Below are positions 29,511-41,798 of a stretch of DNA of 64,000 nucleotides, in pieces (the stretch's first letter is position 1; the number at the start of each line of letters is the position of its first letter). This DNA is from Hydrogenophilus sp. GTDB lineage: Bacteria; Pseudomonadota; Gammaproteobacteria; Burkholderiales; Thiobacillaceae. The notes under the pieces are model-generated. The model had not been told where the DNA came from and ran no database searches. It saw only the letters and a program-made list of their open reading frames with translations. Both the position numbers and the translations under genes were made by a program. The stretch lies in NCBI GenBank assembly GCA_020725265.1, contig DYFK01000011.1, positions 62,001-126,000 on the forward strand. Reading direction: 5' to 3'.

Positions 29511-30722
29511 TCAACCGGTCAGTTCGTTCACGCTGAGGATGGCGACCAGGATGGACATGATGATGCCGCCGATGATCAGGCCGAGGCCGAGAATCAACAC
29601 CGGCTCCATCAAACCGAGCATGCGCTTGACCGCGGTCTGCACCTCCCGGTCGAAAACGTCGGCGACCTGGAACAGCATGTCCTGTAGTCGTCCGGTTTCC
29701 TCGCCGACCATGACCATGTGCACGGCCAGGCCGGGGAACACCCCGGTTTCCAGCAACGGCCGGCCCAGCCCCTTGCCTTCGCGCAACTGGGCGATGACGC
29801 CGTCCAGACGCTCCGCCATGTAGCTGTTGGTCAGGGTCTCGCGCACGATCGACAGTGCCGACAGCAAGGTGACCCCGTTGGCCAGCAAGGTGCCGAGCGT
29901 GCGCGAGAAGCGGGCGACCTCGATGCGCGCGACCAGTTCGCCGACCAGGGGCATGCCCAGGAACCGGGCATCCCAGTGATAGCGGCTGTCGGGGTTGGCC
30001 ATCTGCTGGCGCATGAACAGATAGGCGATGTAGACACCGGCCAGCAGCGCCCACCACCATTCCTGAAGGAATTCGCCGAGGCCGACAACAATCTGGGTCG
30101 GCAGCGGCAGGGCCTTGCCGGAATCCTCGAACATCTGGGTGAATTGCGGCACCACGAAGATCAGCAGCACGACCACCGATAGCGCAGCGACCACGACCAG
30201 AATGGACGGGTAGATCAACGCCGAACGCACGGTCTCCCTGAGTTCCTTGGAGCGCTCCATGAACTCGGTCAGGCGCGCCAGCACGGTCGCCAGCGTGCCG
30301 CTGGTCTCGCCGGCGCGGATCATGTTCAGGTAGAGCCGGGAAAATACCCCGCCGCGCGCCGCCATCGCCGAGTGCAGGGTGGCACCGCCGCGGACATCCT
30401 CGCGTATCTGGCCGACCAGCTCGCGCACGGCTTCGTTGTCGGACAGGTTGATGACGATTTCCAGGGCGCGATCGAGCGGCAGGCCAGCCTTGAGTAGCGT
30501 GGCGATCTCGCGCGTGAACATGGCGATTTCATCCTGGCCGACCTTGCCGCGACGGGCACCGAACGACAGCATGCCACCGCCGGCCCGGGTTTCATCGACG
30601 CGCAGTGGCATATAGCCCATGTTCTGCAGGCGATGCGCCACCGCGTTGGCATCATGCGCCTCCATGTCGCCGTCCAGTTGCTCGCCGGCGGCATTGATCG
30701 CCTGATAACGGAAGAACGGCAC
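29511..30722 (-). CDS. gspF: Type II secretion inner-membrane platform protein GspF
   Basis: A 403-residue polytopic protein with two repeated cytoplasmic T2SSF domains (first with FTREIATLLKAGLPLDRALE, second with FSRTLGTLLANGVTLLSAL) and three membrane helices (near 170, 220 and 375). It anchors the assembly ATPase GspE to the pseudopilus base. GTG start at 30722, four bases after gspE. Confidence 0.95.
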   Translation of the reverse strand: MPFFRYQAINAAGEQLDGDMEAHDANAVAHRLQNMGYMPLRVDETRAGGGMLSFGARRGKVGQDEIAMFTREIATLLKAGLPLDRALEIVINLSDNEAVRELVGQIREDVRGGATLHSAMAARGGVFSRLYLNMIRAGETSGTLATVLARLTEFMERSKELRETVRSALIYPSILVVVAALSVVVLLIFVVPQFTQMFEDSGKALPLPTQIVVGLGEFLQEWWWALLAGVYIAYLFMRQQMANPDSRYHWDARFLGMPLVGELVARIEVARFSRTLGTLLANGVTLLSALSIVRETLTNSYMAERLDGVIAQLREGKGLGRPLLETGVFPGLAVHMVMVGEETGRLQDMLFQVADVFDREVQTAVKRMLGLMEPVLILGLGLIIGGIIMSILVAILSVNELTG

Positions 30723-30726
30723 CCTC

Positions 30727-32415
<1,689 letters not shown>

Positions 32416-32532
32416 TCCAGACTGGCTAGCATTTCGTGGGGCGGCAGGATACCGCTTTTCACCACGCGCCGGAGGATCGGGGCGCCTGGACGGTCAACCG
32501 GCGGGGCCGTCCGTCGAGTGATCGGGTCCGGC

Positions 32533-34143
32533 TCAGTCGCCCAGCCGGAAACGCCCGACCAGTTCGTTCATTTCGCGCGCCAGCTCCACCAGTTCCTCGC
32601 TGACCTTGCGCGTCGCCACCGCTTCACTGGCGGTCTGTTCAGCGATCCGGCCGATATTGCCGACACGCTGGTCGACCCCCTCGGTCAGACCTGCCTGATC
32701 ACGCACGCTTTCGGCCACATGCGCGTTCAGATCACGGATATCGGCGACTCGGACCACGATCTGGTCGAGCCCGAGGGCGGCCGATTCCAGTTCGCCACTG
32801 TGTCGGGTGGCTGCCTCGCGCGCCTCGTTCATGGCCGCCACCGCGCGCCGGGCCTCCTCGCGCAGATGCAGGACGATCTCCTCGATACTGCCGGTCGACT
32901 GGTGCGACATGTTCGCGAGCTTGCGGACCTCGTCGGCGACCACCGCGAAACCGCGCCCCATCTCGCCGGCGCGCGCGGCTTCGATCGCGGCGTTGAGCGC
33001 GAGCAGGTTGGTCTGCTCGGCGATGCCCTTGATCACCTCCAGGACATTGCTGACTTCCTGGCTGCGTCGGTCCAGCGCCTCGATCACTTCGGCGGCCTGA
33101 CGGATTTCATCGACCAGAGTCTGTATACCCTGAATCGCCTCGCGCGTCGTGCGCGTGCTGCGCACCGCGTCGCGGTCAGCCTCCACCGAAGCGGCCGCGG
33201 TCCGCCCGGCGCTTTCGCCCGCCTCGCCGGCGATACGCTTGAGATCGTCGAGCGATCGCGCCGTCGCCCCGGCCTCGCGTAATTGCTCGCCGGCGGCATC
33301 GGCGGTCAGCACCGATACCGAAGCGACGCGCTCGGCGGCGGTGGACAGCCGTTTCGAGGTCGCCGCCACCGATCCCAGACTGCCGGAAAATTTCTCCAGC
33401 ATGCGGTTGATCGCTTGGGCCAGCGCGCCCACCTCGTCCTTGCTGGCGAGATGGATGCGCCGGGTCAGATCGGCATCCCGTTCGACCACCAGCATGGTCT
33501 CCCGGATCTTCAGCAAGGGCTGGATCACGATCCGACGCAACAACAGCACCACCATGCCGATCCCGATCACCGACAGCACGAGATTGACCATCGCCACCGT
33601 CAGCGCGCTCTGGCGGAATTCGGCATCCAGTTCATCAAGCGAATAGGTGGTTCGAACCGCGCCGAGGATGGTGCCCTCGGGAACCTGGTGACAATCCAGA
33701 CAATTGGTGCCGTGATGATTGGTACTTGCCGGCAGGGGCGTCACGACGGTGACGAAGCGGCCTTGCTCATCCTCATCCAGGACCGCGACCCGCTCACCCT
33801 TGACACCGCGTTCCTCGTGTTCGCCCTCGGGCTTGACCGTCCGCGAACTCACCCCATCCAGTGTGCCCGGCGCATGCACCAGCCGGATTTCCCTCACCCC
33901 GGGCATTTCCAGGTATTTCTCGCGCAGGCTTTCCTGCTGCGCCATGGTGCCGGTCAGCATCATGGTGTTGACGCCATCGAAATAGGACAGGGTCAGATCA
34001 CGTGCCTTGTCCATGGCGATCTCGACAGCGAGCGCGCGCTCGTTGCGCGCCGTCAACGCGGTCGAAATCGCCAGGGCGACAATGAACAACAAGGAGATCG
34101 TCAGAACGATCTTGGCTTGAACCGACAGGGAAGCAGTGGGCAT
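32533..34143 (-). CDS. Methyl-accepting chemotaxis protein with periplasmic c-type haem motif
   Basis: A 536-residue chemoreceptor. Membrane helices at about 10-32 and 183-205 frame a periplasmic sensor of about 150 residues that contains C148-L-D-C151-H152, a covalent haem c attachment site. Sensors of this form (PAS-like or DUF3365-like domains with one haem c) are known in chemoreceptors and kinases of metal- and sulphur-cycling bacteria and respond to redox state or small gases. A HAMP domain follows ([20 protein letters not shown]), then the signalling coiled coil with hairpin tip [20 protein letters not shown]. It would signal to CheA at a cell pole. No che genes are adjacent; a sigma-28 promoter lies upstream. 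Confidence 0.93.
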   Translation of the reverse strand: MPTASLSVQAKIVLTISLLFIVALAISTALTARNERALAVEIAMDKARDLTLSYFDGVNTMMLTGTMAQQESLREKYLEMPGVREIRLVHAPGTLDGVSSRTVKPEGEHEERGVKGERVAVLDEDEQGRFVTVVTPLPASTNHHGTNCLDCHQVPEGTILGAVRTTYSLDELDAEFRQSALTVAMVNLVLSVIGIGMVVLLLRRIVIQPLLKIRETMLVVERDADLTRRIHLASKDEVGALAQAINRMLEKFSGSLGSVAATSKRLSTAAERVASVSVLTADAAGEQLREAGATARSLDDLKRIAGEAGESAGRTAAASVEADRDAVRSTRTTREAIQGIQTLVDEIRQAAEVIEALDRRSQEVSNVLEVIKGIAEQTNLLALNAAIEAARAGEMGRGFAVVADEVRKLANMSHQSTGSIEEIVLHLREEARRAVAAMNEAREAATRHSGELESAALGLDQIVVRVADIRDLNAHVAESVRDQAGLTEGVDQRVGNIGRIAEQTASEAVATRKVSEELVELAREMNELVGRFRLGD

Positions 34144-34252
34144 GATGACGGCTCGCGATGATTGGAGGACGGAACACCGCGCGGATGACGGATCGGCGCC
34201 CGCGCCAGCCAGGAGCGGAAGCTCGCGTCGCCCTCGCGCGGCGGCTACGCGT

Positions 34253-34279
34253 TTATCGTCAACCTCGTATACAACTTTA
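34253..34279 (-). promoter_or_regulatory. Sigma-28 (FliA) promoter of the chemoreceptor gene
   Basis: On the minus strand TAAAGTTG, exactly 11 bases, then GACGATAA: 14 of 16 positions match the sigma-28 consensus TAAAGTTT-N11-GCCGATAA. The transcript would start near 34246, leaving a leader of about 100 bases. It predicts co-expression with late flagellar genes. Confidence 0.85.
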
Positions 34280-34289
34280 ACTTAAGTTA
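34278..34289. promoter_or_regulatory. 12-bp perfect palindrome next to the sigma-28 -35 element
   Basis: TAACTTAAGTTA is fully symmetric and overlaps the upstream edge of the sigma-28 -35 box. It could be an operator; no family is recognised. Confidence 0.4.
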
Positions 34290-34325
34290 TAGACACGACA
34301 AACGCGAACCGTCTCGCGCCCGAAT

Positions 34326-35771
34326 CTATTGCAAGGTCATCTGCATCGCCTGGGAGCACAAGGCGAACAGCGGTTGCGGCAGGATTCCGAGCAGCAACAC
34401 CCCCAACCCATTCACGGTCAGCAATGCTTGGGCATCGCCAACCCGCCGCAACGGCGCGGCGTCGGCCGCCGGAGCATCGAAATAAAGCAGCTTGACCACG
34501 CGCAGGTAGTAGAACGCGCCGATCAACGAGAACAGCACGGCCACTACCGCCAGCCAGACGAGACCGGCACCGACCAGGGCCTGCAGGATGGAAAGCTTGG
34601 CGTAGAAACCAACGAACGGCGGGATGCCAGCCATCGAGAACATCAGGATCGCCATCAGGGCGGCCAGCCAGGGATAACGCTGATTCAACCCCTTGAAATC
34701 ATCGAGGTTTTCCGCCTCGCGGCCATTCTGGGACAGATACGTGACCAACCCGAACGCGCCCAGGCTCATCAGGACGTAGGCGATCACATAGAACAGGCCG
34801 GCCGTATAACCGGCGAACGTACCCGAAAGGATGCCCAGCAACAGGAAACCCATGTGCGAAATGGTCGAATAGGCAAGCATGCGCTTGATGTTGGTCTGCA
34901 TGATCGCGGCCAGGTTGCCGATCGCCAGGGACAGCACGGCCATCACCGCCAGCATGCCTTGCCAGTCGTCCACCGCTGGATGCAGGCCATCGACCAGGAT
35001 GCGCATGGTGAAGGCGAAGGCAGCCAGTTTCGGCGCGGAACTGATGAACAGGGTGACCGCCGTCGGCGCGCCCTGGTAGATGTCCGGCACCCACATGTGG
35101 AAAGGCGCCACGCCGAGCTTGAAGCCCAGGCCGGCAACCACGAACACCAGCCCGAATGCCAGCACGAGATCGTCCCTGACGCCGGCGTGCACGGCCTCGG
35201 CCAGCTCGGGCAGGGCGAGCGTGCCGGTCAGGCCGTAAAGCAGGGACATGCCGTAGAGCAGGAAACCGGAAGCCAGGGCGCCAAGCACGAAATACTTCAT
35301 CGCCGCCTCGGTGGCGCGCGCCGATTCCCGTTGCAGCGCGACCATCGCATACAGCGACAGCGACAGCAGCTCGAGGCCGACGTAAAGCACCAGGAAGTGA
35401 TTGGCGGAAATCATCACCATCATGCCGAGCAGCGCGAACAGGGCCAGCACGAAGAATTCGCCCTTGAAAAGATCACGCGCGGCCAGATAGGGGCGCGAAT
35501 AGATCACCACGGCGGCGGTGGCGATATAGGCCATGAGCTTGAGCACGTCGGCCATGGCATCGTCGACGAACTGTCCGCCAAAGGTGTACTGGACCTGGGG
35601 CACGCTGGTGAACACGGTGATCGCCGCCGCGCCGGCCAGCGTCGCCAGGGTAAGCACGTAGGCGAGCGCGCGCGCGCGCGTGAACGCATCGGCCAGCAGC
35701 ACCACGCAGCTCATGGCCAGCACGAAAATCTCGGGCAGCGCGGGCATCAGGTCGGGCATCGAAAAATTCAT
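34326..35771 (-). CDS. nuoN: NADH-quinone oxidoreductase subunit N
   Basis: A 481-residue antiporter-like membrane subunit of complex I, last gene of nuoA-N. About 14 helices; the proton-channel signature is seen in [19 protein letters not shown] (with the key Lys before PFH), in [16 protein letters not shown] and in the discontinuous-helix region near YLSQNGRE. It starts 15 bases after nuoM. Confidence 0.96.
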   Translation of the reverse strand: MNFSMPDLMPALPEIFVLAMSCVVLLADAFTRARALAYVLTLATLAGAAAITVFTSVPQVQYTFGGQFVDDAMADVLKLMAYIATAAVVIYSRPYLAARDLFKGEFFVLALFALLGMMVMISANHFLVLYVGLELLSLSLYAMVALQRESARATEAAMKYFVLGALASGFLLYGMSLLYGLTGTLALPELAEAVHAGVRDDLVLAFGLVFVVAGLGFKLGVAPFHMWVPDIYQGAPTAVTLFISSAPKLAAFAFTMRILVDGLHPAVDDWQGMLAVMAVLSLAIGNLAAIMQTNIKRMLAYSTISHMGFLLLGILSGTFAGYTAGLFYVIAYVLMSLGAFGLVTYLSQNGREAENLDDFKGLNQRYPWLAALMAILMFSMAGIPPFVGFYAKLSILQALVGAGLVWLAVVAVLFSLIGAFYYLRVVKLLYFDAPAADAAPLRRVGDAQALLTVNGLGVLLLGILPQPLFALCSQAMQMTLQ

Positions 35772-35786
35772 CGCGGAGACTCTCGT

Positions 35787-37280
35787 TCAATAGACCAGCT
35801 TGCTGTGCGCCACGTGCGACAGCAGATTGTCGACCGAGGCGTGCATCACCTCGGTGAAGGGCAGCGGATACAGGCCCATGCCGAGCACGCACAGCGCGAG
35901 CAGGCCGAGCACGACGAATTCACGCGAATCCAGATCCTTCATGGCGTCGACGTGTTCATTGGCGACCGGCCCGAACACCACGCGCTTGTACATCCACAGG
36001 GTGTAGGCGGCACCGAAGATCAGCGTCGTCGCGGCAAGGAAGGCCCACCAGAAATTCACCTGCACGGCACCCAGGATGACCATGAATTCGCCGACGAAAC
36101 CCGACGTGCCGGGCAGACCGGCGTTGGCCATGGCGAACAGCATGAAGAACGCGGCGAACTTCGGCATGCGGTTGGCGACGCCGCCGTAGTCGGCGATCTG
36201 GCGAGAATGCACGCGGTCGTACATGACGCCGACGCACAGGAACATGGCGGCGGAAATGAAGCCGTGCGAGATCATCTGGATCAGGCCGCCCTCGATGCCC
36301 AACGGGTTGAACAGGAAGAAGCCGAGGGTGACGAAACCCATGTGGGCGATCGACGAATACGCGATCAGCTTCTTCATGTCCGCCTGCGCCAGCGCCACCA
36401 GGCCGATGTAGACCACGGCGATCAGCGACAGCGTGACGATGATCCAGGCGTATTCACGCGAGGCGTCCGGCACGATCGGCAGGATGAAGCGCAGGAAACC
36501 GTAGGCGCCCACCTTCAGGGTAATCGCCGCCAGCACCACCGAGCCGCCGGTGGGCGCCTCGACGTGCGCGTCCGGCAACCAGGTATGCACCGGCCACATC
36601 GGCACCTTCACCGCGAAGGCGAAGAAGAAGGCGACGAACAGCAGGGTCTGCGCGGTCATCGACAGGCCGACTCGGTGCCAGGTCAGGATCTCGAAGCTGC
36701 CGCCACTCTGGAAGTACAGGTACAGCAGCGACACCAGCATCAGCAGCGAACCGAGCAGGGTATACAGGAAGAACTTGATCGCCGCGTACACCCGATTCGG
36801 GCCGCCCCACATGCCGATGATCAGGTACAGCGGGATCAGCATGGCCTCGAAGAACACGTAGAACAGCACGCCATCCAACGCCGAGAACACGCCATTGAGC
36901 AGACCGGACTGGATCAGGAAGGCCGCCATGTACTGGCCGACGCGATCGCGGATCACCTGCCAGCCAGCCAGCACCACCAGCACCGTGGTCAGGCTGTTGA
37001 GGATCACGAACAACATGGAGATGCCGTCCACGCCCAAGTGATAATGGATGTTGAACATCGGCACCCAGGTCGCCAGCTCCTCGAACTGCATCGCCGGCGT
37101 GCCGTACTCGAAGCCGGTCCACAGCGGAATGGTCACCAGGAAACCGAGCAACGAGCCGATCAGCGCCAGCGTGCGCTGGCCGTCGGCGTTGCGGTCGCCA
37201 CCGGTGACCAGGATGAGCACACCGGCCGCGATGGGCACCCAGATGGCGAGACTTAGCAGGCCGATCCCTTCCATCATCAT
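35787..37280 (-). CDS. nuoM: NADH-quinone oxidoreductase subunit M
   Basis: A 497-residue proton-pumping, antiporter-like subunit of complex I. Conserved helix 5 Glu region LIPLYLIIGMWGG, the KVPMWPVHTWLPDAHVEAP channel motif and QADMKKLIAYSSIAHMGFV are intact. Three ATGs in a row (37280, 37277, 37274) could serve as start; the first is given. Confidence 0.96.
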   Translation of the reverse strand: MMMEGIGLLSLAIWVPIAAGVLILVTGGDRNADGQRTLALIGSLLGFLVTIPLWTGFEYGTPAMQFEELATWVPMFNIHYHLGVDGISMLFVILNSLTTVLVVLAGWQVIRDRVGQYMAAFLIQSGLLNGVFSALDGVLFYVFFEAMLIPLYLIIGMWGGPNRVYAAIKFFLYTLLGSLLMLVSLLYLYFQSGGSFEILTWHRVGLSMTAQTLLFVAFFFAFAVKVPMWPVHTWLPDAHVEAPTGGSVVLAAITLKVGAYGFLRFILPIVPDASREYAWIIVTLSLIAVVYIGLVALAQADMKKLIAYSSIAHMGFVTLGFFLFNPLGIEGGLIQMISHGFISAAMFLCVGVMYDRVHSRQIADYGGVANRMPKFAAFFMLFAMANAGLPGTSGFVGEFMVILGAVQVNFWWAFLAATTLIFGAAYTLWMYKRVVFGPVANEHVDAMKDLDSREFVVLGLLALCVLGMGLYPLPFTEVMHASVDNLLSHVAHSKLVY

Positions 37281-37296
37281 TTCTTTCGTTTTCTCG

Positions 37297-39318
37297 TCAG
37301 CCGCGCGCGAACCAGGTGGCGAGCAGCAGCACGCCGATGATCATCGCGAACGCGTAGTGGTAGATGTAACCGGATTGCAAGTGGCGCACGACACTGGCGA
37401 TGCGCCCGACCAGGCGCGCGCTGCCATTGACGATGGCACCATCGATGGCGGCAACGTCGCCCCAGCGCCAGAAGCGGCCACCGAGCATGCGCGCGCCACG
37501 CGCGAAGAACCAGTCGTTGAACTCGTCGAACCCGTATTTACGCTCAAGGATGCGATACAGCACACCGAACTTCCCGGCCAGCATGGCCGGGATGTCGGGC
37601 CGCTTCATGTAGAAGAACCAGGACAGCGCGACGCCAGCCAGCGCCAGCCAGAACGCCGGCGTTTGCAGGGCGTGCAGGGCCATGGCGAATGGACCATGGT
37701 AGGTCTCGGCGAATTTGGCGAAGCCATCGTGTTGTGGCGCGACGCTGACGGCATGGCCGAACCAGTTGCCGAACAGCAGCGCATCCACCGTCAGATAGCC
37801 GATGGCCAGCGACGGGATCGCCAGCAGGATCAACGGCAATGTCACCACCCATGGCGTCTCGTGTGGCGTGTGGTCGCCATGACCATGATCGCCGCCATGT
37901 CCGTGACCGTGCGGCACGTCCTTGCCCGCTTCGTGGTCCCCGTGATGCGCATTGTGGAAACGCTCCTTGCCGTGGAACACCAGGAAATACATGCGGAAGG
38001 AATAGAACGCGGTCACGAACACGCCCAGCGTGACGGCGAAATAGGCGAAGCCGGAACCCGCGAGATCAGAATATTTCACCGCCTCGATGATGCTGTCCTT
38101 GGAATAGAACCCGGACAGGAACGGCGTGCCGATCAGCGCCAGCGAGCCGATCAGCGAGGTGATCCAGGTGATCGGCAGGTACTTGCGCAGGCCGCCCATG
38201 TAGCGGATGTCCTGGTTGTGGTGCATGGCGATGATCACCGAGCCGGCGGCGAGGAACAGCAGCGCCTTGAAGAAGGCGTGCGTCATCAGGTGGAAGATCG
38301 CCACCGAATACGCCGAGGCGCCCAGCGCCACGGTCATGTAGCCAAGTTGGGACAGCGTCGAATAGGCGACGACGCGCTTGATGTCGTTCTGGATGATGCC
38401 CAGGAACCCCATGAACAGCGCGGTGATGGCGCCGATCACCATGACGAAGGACAGCGCCGCGTCGGACAGCTCGAACAACGGCGACATGCGCGTCACCATG
38501 AAGATGCCGGCTGTCACCATGGTCGCCGCGTGGATCAGCGCGGAGATCGGGGTCGGGCCTTCCATCGAGTCCGGTAGCCAGACATGCAGCGGGAACTGGG
38601 CCGACTTGCCCATGGCACCGATGAACAGCAGGATGCAGATCACCGTCAGCACGCCCCAGGTGTGGCCGTCGATCAGGCTCAGCGTGCGGCTGGCCAGATG
38701 CGGCGCCATCTGGAACACCTGCGCGTAATCCAGGGTGCCGAAGTAATGCCAAACCAGGCCGATGCCGAGCAGGAAACCGAAGTCGCCGACGCGGTTGACC
38801 AGGAAGGCCTTGAGGTTGGCGTAGATCGCGGTCTCGCGGGTATACCAGAAGCCAATCAGCAGGTAGGACACCAGACCCACCGCTTCCCAGCCAAAGAACA
38901 GTTGCAGGAAGTTGTTCGACATCACCAGCATCAGCATGGAGAAGGTGAACAGCGAGATATAGCTGAAGAAACGCTGGTAGCCGGGATCGTCGGCCATGTA
39001 GCCGATGGTGTAGACATGCACCATCAGCGACACGAAAGTCACCACCAGCATCATCAGCACGGTCAGCCGGTCGATCAGGAAGCCGATCTCCAGGCTCAGG
39101 TCGCCGCTGGTCAGCCAGGTGTAGACCGGCCCGTTGTAGGTATTGCCGGCCTGGACGTCCTGGAAGATCACCAGCGAGGCGACGAAGGCGATGGCCACGC
39201 CGAGGATGGTGACGACGTGCGCTCCGGCGCGACCGATCAACCCGCCGAACAGCCCGGCGACGATGGCGCCCGCCAGCGGCGCCAGGGGTACGACGAGATA
39301 CAGCGTCTTCATGTCCAT
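37297..39318 (-). CDS. nuoL: NADH-quinone oxidoreductase subunit L
   Basis: The 673-residue distal pump subunit of complex I, with the long C-terminal lateral helix that braces NuoM and NuoN. Motifs GWEAVGLVSYLLIGFW, KSAQFPLHVWLPDSMEGPT and NDIKRVVAYSTLSQLGYM are intact. Between late helices there is a His-rich loop with 11 His in about 33 residues (GHGHGGDHGHGDHTPH). It starts five bases after nuoK. Confidence 0.96.
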   Translation of the reverse strand: MDMKTLYLVVPLAPLAGAIVAGLFGGLIGRAGAHVVTILGVAIAFVASLVIFQDVQAGNTYNGPVYTWLTSGDLSLEIGFLIDRLTVLMMLVVTFVSLMVHVYTIGYMADDPGYQRFFSYISLFTFSMLMLVMSNNFLQLFFGWEAVGLVSYLLIGFWYTRETAIYANLKAFLVNRVGDFGFLLGIGLVWHYFGTLDYAQVFQMAPHLASRTLSLIDGHTWGVLTVICILLFIGAMGKSAQFPLHVWLPDSMEGPTPISALIHAATMVTAGIFMVTRMSPLFELSDAALSFVMVIGAITALFMGFLGIIQNDIKRVVAYSTLSQLGYMTVALGASAYSVAIFHLMTHAFFKALLFLAAGSVIIAMHHNQDIRYMGGLRKYLPITWITSLIGSLALIGTPFLSGFYSKDSIIEAVKYSDLAGSGFAYFAVTLGVFVTAFYSFRMYFLVFHGKERFHNAHHGDHEAGKDVPHGHGHGGDHGHGDHTPHETPWVVTLPLILLAIPSLAIGYLTVDALLFGNWFGHAVSVAPQHDGFAKFAETYHGPFAMALHALQTPAFWLALAGVALSWFFYMKRPDIPAMLAGKFGVLYRILERKYGFDEFNDWFFARGARMLGGRFWRWGDVAAIDGAIVNGSARLVGRIASVVRHLQSGYIYHYAFAMIIGVLLLATWFARG

Positions 39319-39322
39319 CGCG

Positions 39323-39628
39323 TCAGCCCTTGAGTTTGTCGAGGTCTTCGACGTTGATGGTGCGCATGCTCCGGAACAGCACCACGAGGATGGCCAGGCC
39401 GATGGCGGACTCCGCCGCCGCCACGGTCAGGATGAAGAACACGAATACCTGGCCGGCGAGATCGTCCAGATAACGGGAGAAGGCGATGAAGTTCATGTTC
39501 ACCGCCAGCAGCATCAGTTCGATCGCCATCAGGATGACCAGCACGTTCTTGCGATTCAGGAAGATGCCCACCACGCTGATTGCGAACAGGATGGAACCCA
39601 GGATCAGGTAATGATTGAGGCCGATCAT
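39323..39628 (-). CDS. nuoK: NADH-quinone oxidoreductase subunit K
   Basis: A 101-residue three-helix membrane subunit of complex I. The two conserved buried Glu are in [15 protein letters not shown] and [14 protein letters not shown], and both are present. Start overlaps the nuoJ stop (ATGA). Confidence 0.97.
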   Translation of the reverse strand: MIGLNHYLILGSILFAISVVGIFLNRKNVLVILMAIELMLLAVNMNFIAFSRYLDDLAGQVFVFFILTVAAAESAIGLAILVVLFRSMRTINVEDLDKLKG

Positions 39629-40242
39629 TCATCGTCTCCCTTGGGCGCTTCCGGCTTCTGTGGCTTGAGGTTGACCAAACGGACGCGGTCCGCGCGCTTC
39701 ACCCTGACCTGATCCGCCGGATTGAGACGCTTGCTGTCCGGCCGCGTCCGGTGGGTCAGCGCGATCGCCGCCACCATCGCCACCAGCAGGATCACCGCCG
39801 CCAGTTCGAACGGATAGACGTAGTCGGTGTACAGCACGCGCCCCAGTTCGGCGGTGTTGTTGTAATCGGCCGGTCGCGGTGTCGGCGCGGCCAGGCCGAA
39901 GTCCTTGCCCCCCAGCACCAGGACCATCTCCACCACCATGAGGCCGCCGACCAGCGCCCCGGCCGGCAGGTAACTCCAGAAGCCGCGGCGCAATTCCTCG
40001 ATATTGATGTCGAGCATCATCACCACGAACAGGAACAGCACCATGACCGCGCCGATGTACACCAGTACCAGGGTAATCGCGAGGAATTCCGCCTCCAGCA
40101 GCATCCACAAGCCGGCGGCGGTAAAGAACGCCAGCACCAGCGCGAGCGCGGCATGCACCGGATTGCGCGCGGTGATCACGCGCAACGCCGACAGCAGCAG
40201 GATGGCGGAGAAGAAGTAGAAGATGAAGCTGGTGAAATCCAT
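39625..40242 (-). CDS. nuoJ: NADH-quinone oxidoreductase subunit J
   Basis: A 205-residue five-helix subunit of the complex I membrane arm next to the quinone site. The helix 3 pi-bulge region ([19 protein letters not shown]) is conserved. The C-terminal 35 residues are a charged cytoplasmic tail (Lys/Arg-rich) longer than in E. coli. Confidence 0.95.
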   Translation of the reverse strand: MDFTSFIFYFFSAILLLSALRVITARNPVHAALALVLAFFTAAGLWMLLEAEFLAITLVLVYIGAVMVLFLFVVMMLDINIEELRRGFWSYLPAGALVGGLMVVEMVLVLGGKDFGLAAPTPRPADYNNTAELGRVLYTDYVYPFELAAVILLVAMVAAIALTHRTRPDSKRLNPADQVRVKRADRVRLVNLKPQKPEAPKGDDE

Positions 40243-40265
40243 GGTGATCCGGTCTTGGTCTCGGG

Positions 40266-40757
40266 TCAGCGATAACGCGCGTCATCCGCGCGGTCACGGG
40301 CGATCTGTTCTTCATACTGGTCGCCCACCGCCAGCAGCATGTCCTTGGTGTAGTAGAGGTCGCCACGCTTCTCGCCGTGATATTCGAGGATGCGGGTCTC
40401 GACGATGGCATCGACGGGACAGGCCTCCTCGCAGAAGCCGCAGAAGATGCATTTGGTCAGATCGATGTCGTACACGGTGGTCCGACGCGTGCCGTCGGCG
40501 CGCTGCTCGGATTCGATCTTGATCGCCATGGCCGGACACACCGCCTCGCACAGCTTGCAGGCGATGCAGCGTTCCTCGCCGTTCGGGTAGCGTCGCTGCG
40601 CGTGCAGGCCACGGAAACGCGGGCTTTGCGGCGTCTTCTCCTCAGGAAACTGCACGGTGATCTTGCGCGCGAACAGATGGCGGCCGGTCAGCGCCATGCC
40701 GCGCACCAGCTCGGTGAGCAGGAAAGTATCGAAGAAGGTCTTGATCCGGTTCAGCAT
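40266..40757 (-). CDS. nuoI: NADH-quinone oxidoreductase subunit I
   Basis: The 163-residue peripheral-arm subunit holding clusters N6a and N6b. Two 4Fe-4S motifs are complete: [16 protein letters not shown] and [23 protein letters not shown] precedes the ATG at 40757; an open frame upstream overlaps nuoH and is not used. Confidence 0.97.
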   Translation of the reverse strand: MLNRIKTFFDTFLLTELVRGMALTGRHLFARKITVQFPEEKTPQSPRFRGLHAQRRYPNGEERCIACKLCEAVCPAMAIKIESEQRADGTRRTTVYDIDLTKCIFCGFCEEACPVDAIVETRILEYHGEKRGDLYYTKDMLLAVGDQYEEQIARDRADDARYR

Positions 40758-40768
40758 GCCGTCCTCCG

Positions 40769-41797
40769 TCAGCGGAACAGATGGCCGTACGGCGTTTGCA
40801 TGGCCGCGCCGACGACGATGATCCAGGCCAGGGTCACCGGAATGAACACCTTCCAGCCCAGGCGCATGATCTGGTCGTAGCGAAAGCGCGGGAAGGTGGC
40901 GCGGAACCACAGGAACAGGAACAGCACGAACGACATCTTCGCGGCGATCCAAAGGAAACCGTCGGGCAGGAACGGCAACGGCGACAGCCAGCCGCCCAGG
41001 AACATGATGCTGGTGAGGCCGGCGATCAGGATCATGTTGGCGTATTCGGCGAGGAAGAATACCGCGAATGCCATGCCCGAATATTCCACGTGGAAACCGG
41101 CGACGATCTCGGACTCACCCTCGGCGACGTCGAATGGCGCTCGGTTGGTTTCCGCCACGCCGGCGATCAGGTAGACGATGAACAGCGGAAACAGCGGCAG
41201 CCAGTACCATTGCCAGAAGCCACCGCGCTGCGCGTTGACGATCTCGATCAGATTGAGGCTACCCGCCGACATCAGCACGCCGACCAGGGCGAAGCCCATG
41301 GCGATCTCGTAGGAAACGATCTGCGCCGACGAACGCATGGCGCCCAGGAAGGCGTACTTCGAGTTGGATGCCCAGCCGGCGATGACGACTCCGTACACCC
41401 CCATCGAGGTGATCGCCATGATGTACAGCAGGCCGGCGTTGACGTTGGCCAGCACCAGCCCCTCGGTGAACGGGAACACCGCCCAGGCCGCCAGTGCCGG
41501 CGCGATGGCGAGCACCGGACCGAGCAAGAACAACCCCTTGTTGGCGCCACTCGGGACGATGATTTCCTTCATCAGCAGTTTGAGGCCGTCGGCGATGGGT
41601 TGCAGCAGGCCGAGCGGGCCGACGCGATTGGGGCCGATGCGCACCTGCATGTAGCCGATGACCTTGCGTTCCGCGTAGGTCAGGTAGGCCACGGCGATCA
41701 TCAACGGGGCGACGATGGCCACGATCTTCACCAGTGTCCATACCGGCAACCAGGCTGGTCCGAGCAGTTCCGCGACGGGCGCGAGCAGATTTTCCAT
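40769..41797 (-). CDS. nuoH: NADH-quinone oxidoreductase subunit H
   Basis: A 342-residue membrane subunit with eight helices that forms the quinone-access chamber. [20 protein letters not shown], the acidic loop [20 protein letters not shown] and the C-terminal [13 protein letters not shown] motif are intact. Start MENLLAPV at 41797 lies one base after the nuoG stop. Confidence 0.97.
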   Translation of the reverse strand: MENLLAPVAELLGPAWLPVWTLVKIVAIVAPLMIAVAYLTYAERKVIGYMQVRIGPNRVGPLGLLQPIADGLKLLMKEIIVPSGANKGLFLLGPVLAIAPALAAWAVFPFTEGLVLANVNAGLLYIMAITSMGVYGVVIAGWASNSKYAFLGAMRSSAQIVSYEIAMGFALVGVLMSAGSLNLIEIVNAQRGGFWQWYWLPLFPLFIVYLIAGVAETNRAPFDVAEGESEIVAGFHVEYSGMAFAVFFLAEYANMILIAGLTSIMFLGGWLSPLPFLPDGFLWIAAKMSFVLFLFLWFRATFPRFRYDQIMRLGWKVFIPVTLAWIIVVGAAMQTPYGHLFR

Positions 41798-41798
41798 G

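Noticed and set aside
34303-34318. Hairpin CGCGA-N6-TCGCG after nuoN as a terminator
   Set aside because: A 5-bp stem with only TTT after it is too weak; the end of the nuo transcript remains undefined.
34329-37256. A plus-strand open frame of 975 codons opposite nuoN and nuoM
   Set aside because: Its product is a low-complexity mix of Gln, His, Arg and Glu with no domain, and the opposite strand carries two full complex I genes. Long antisense frames are expected in sequence this rich in GC.
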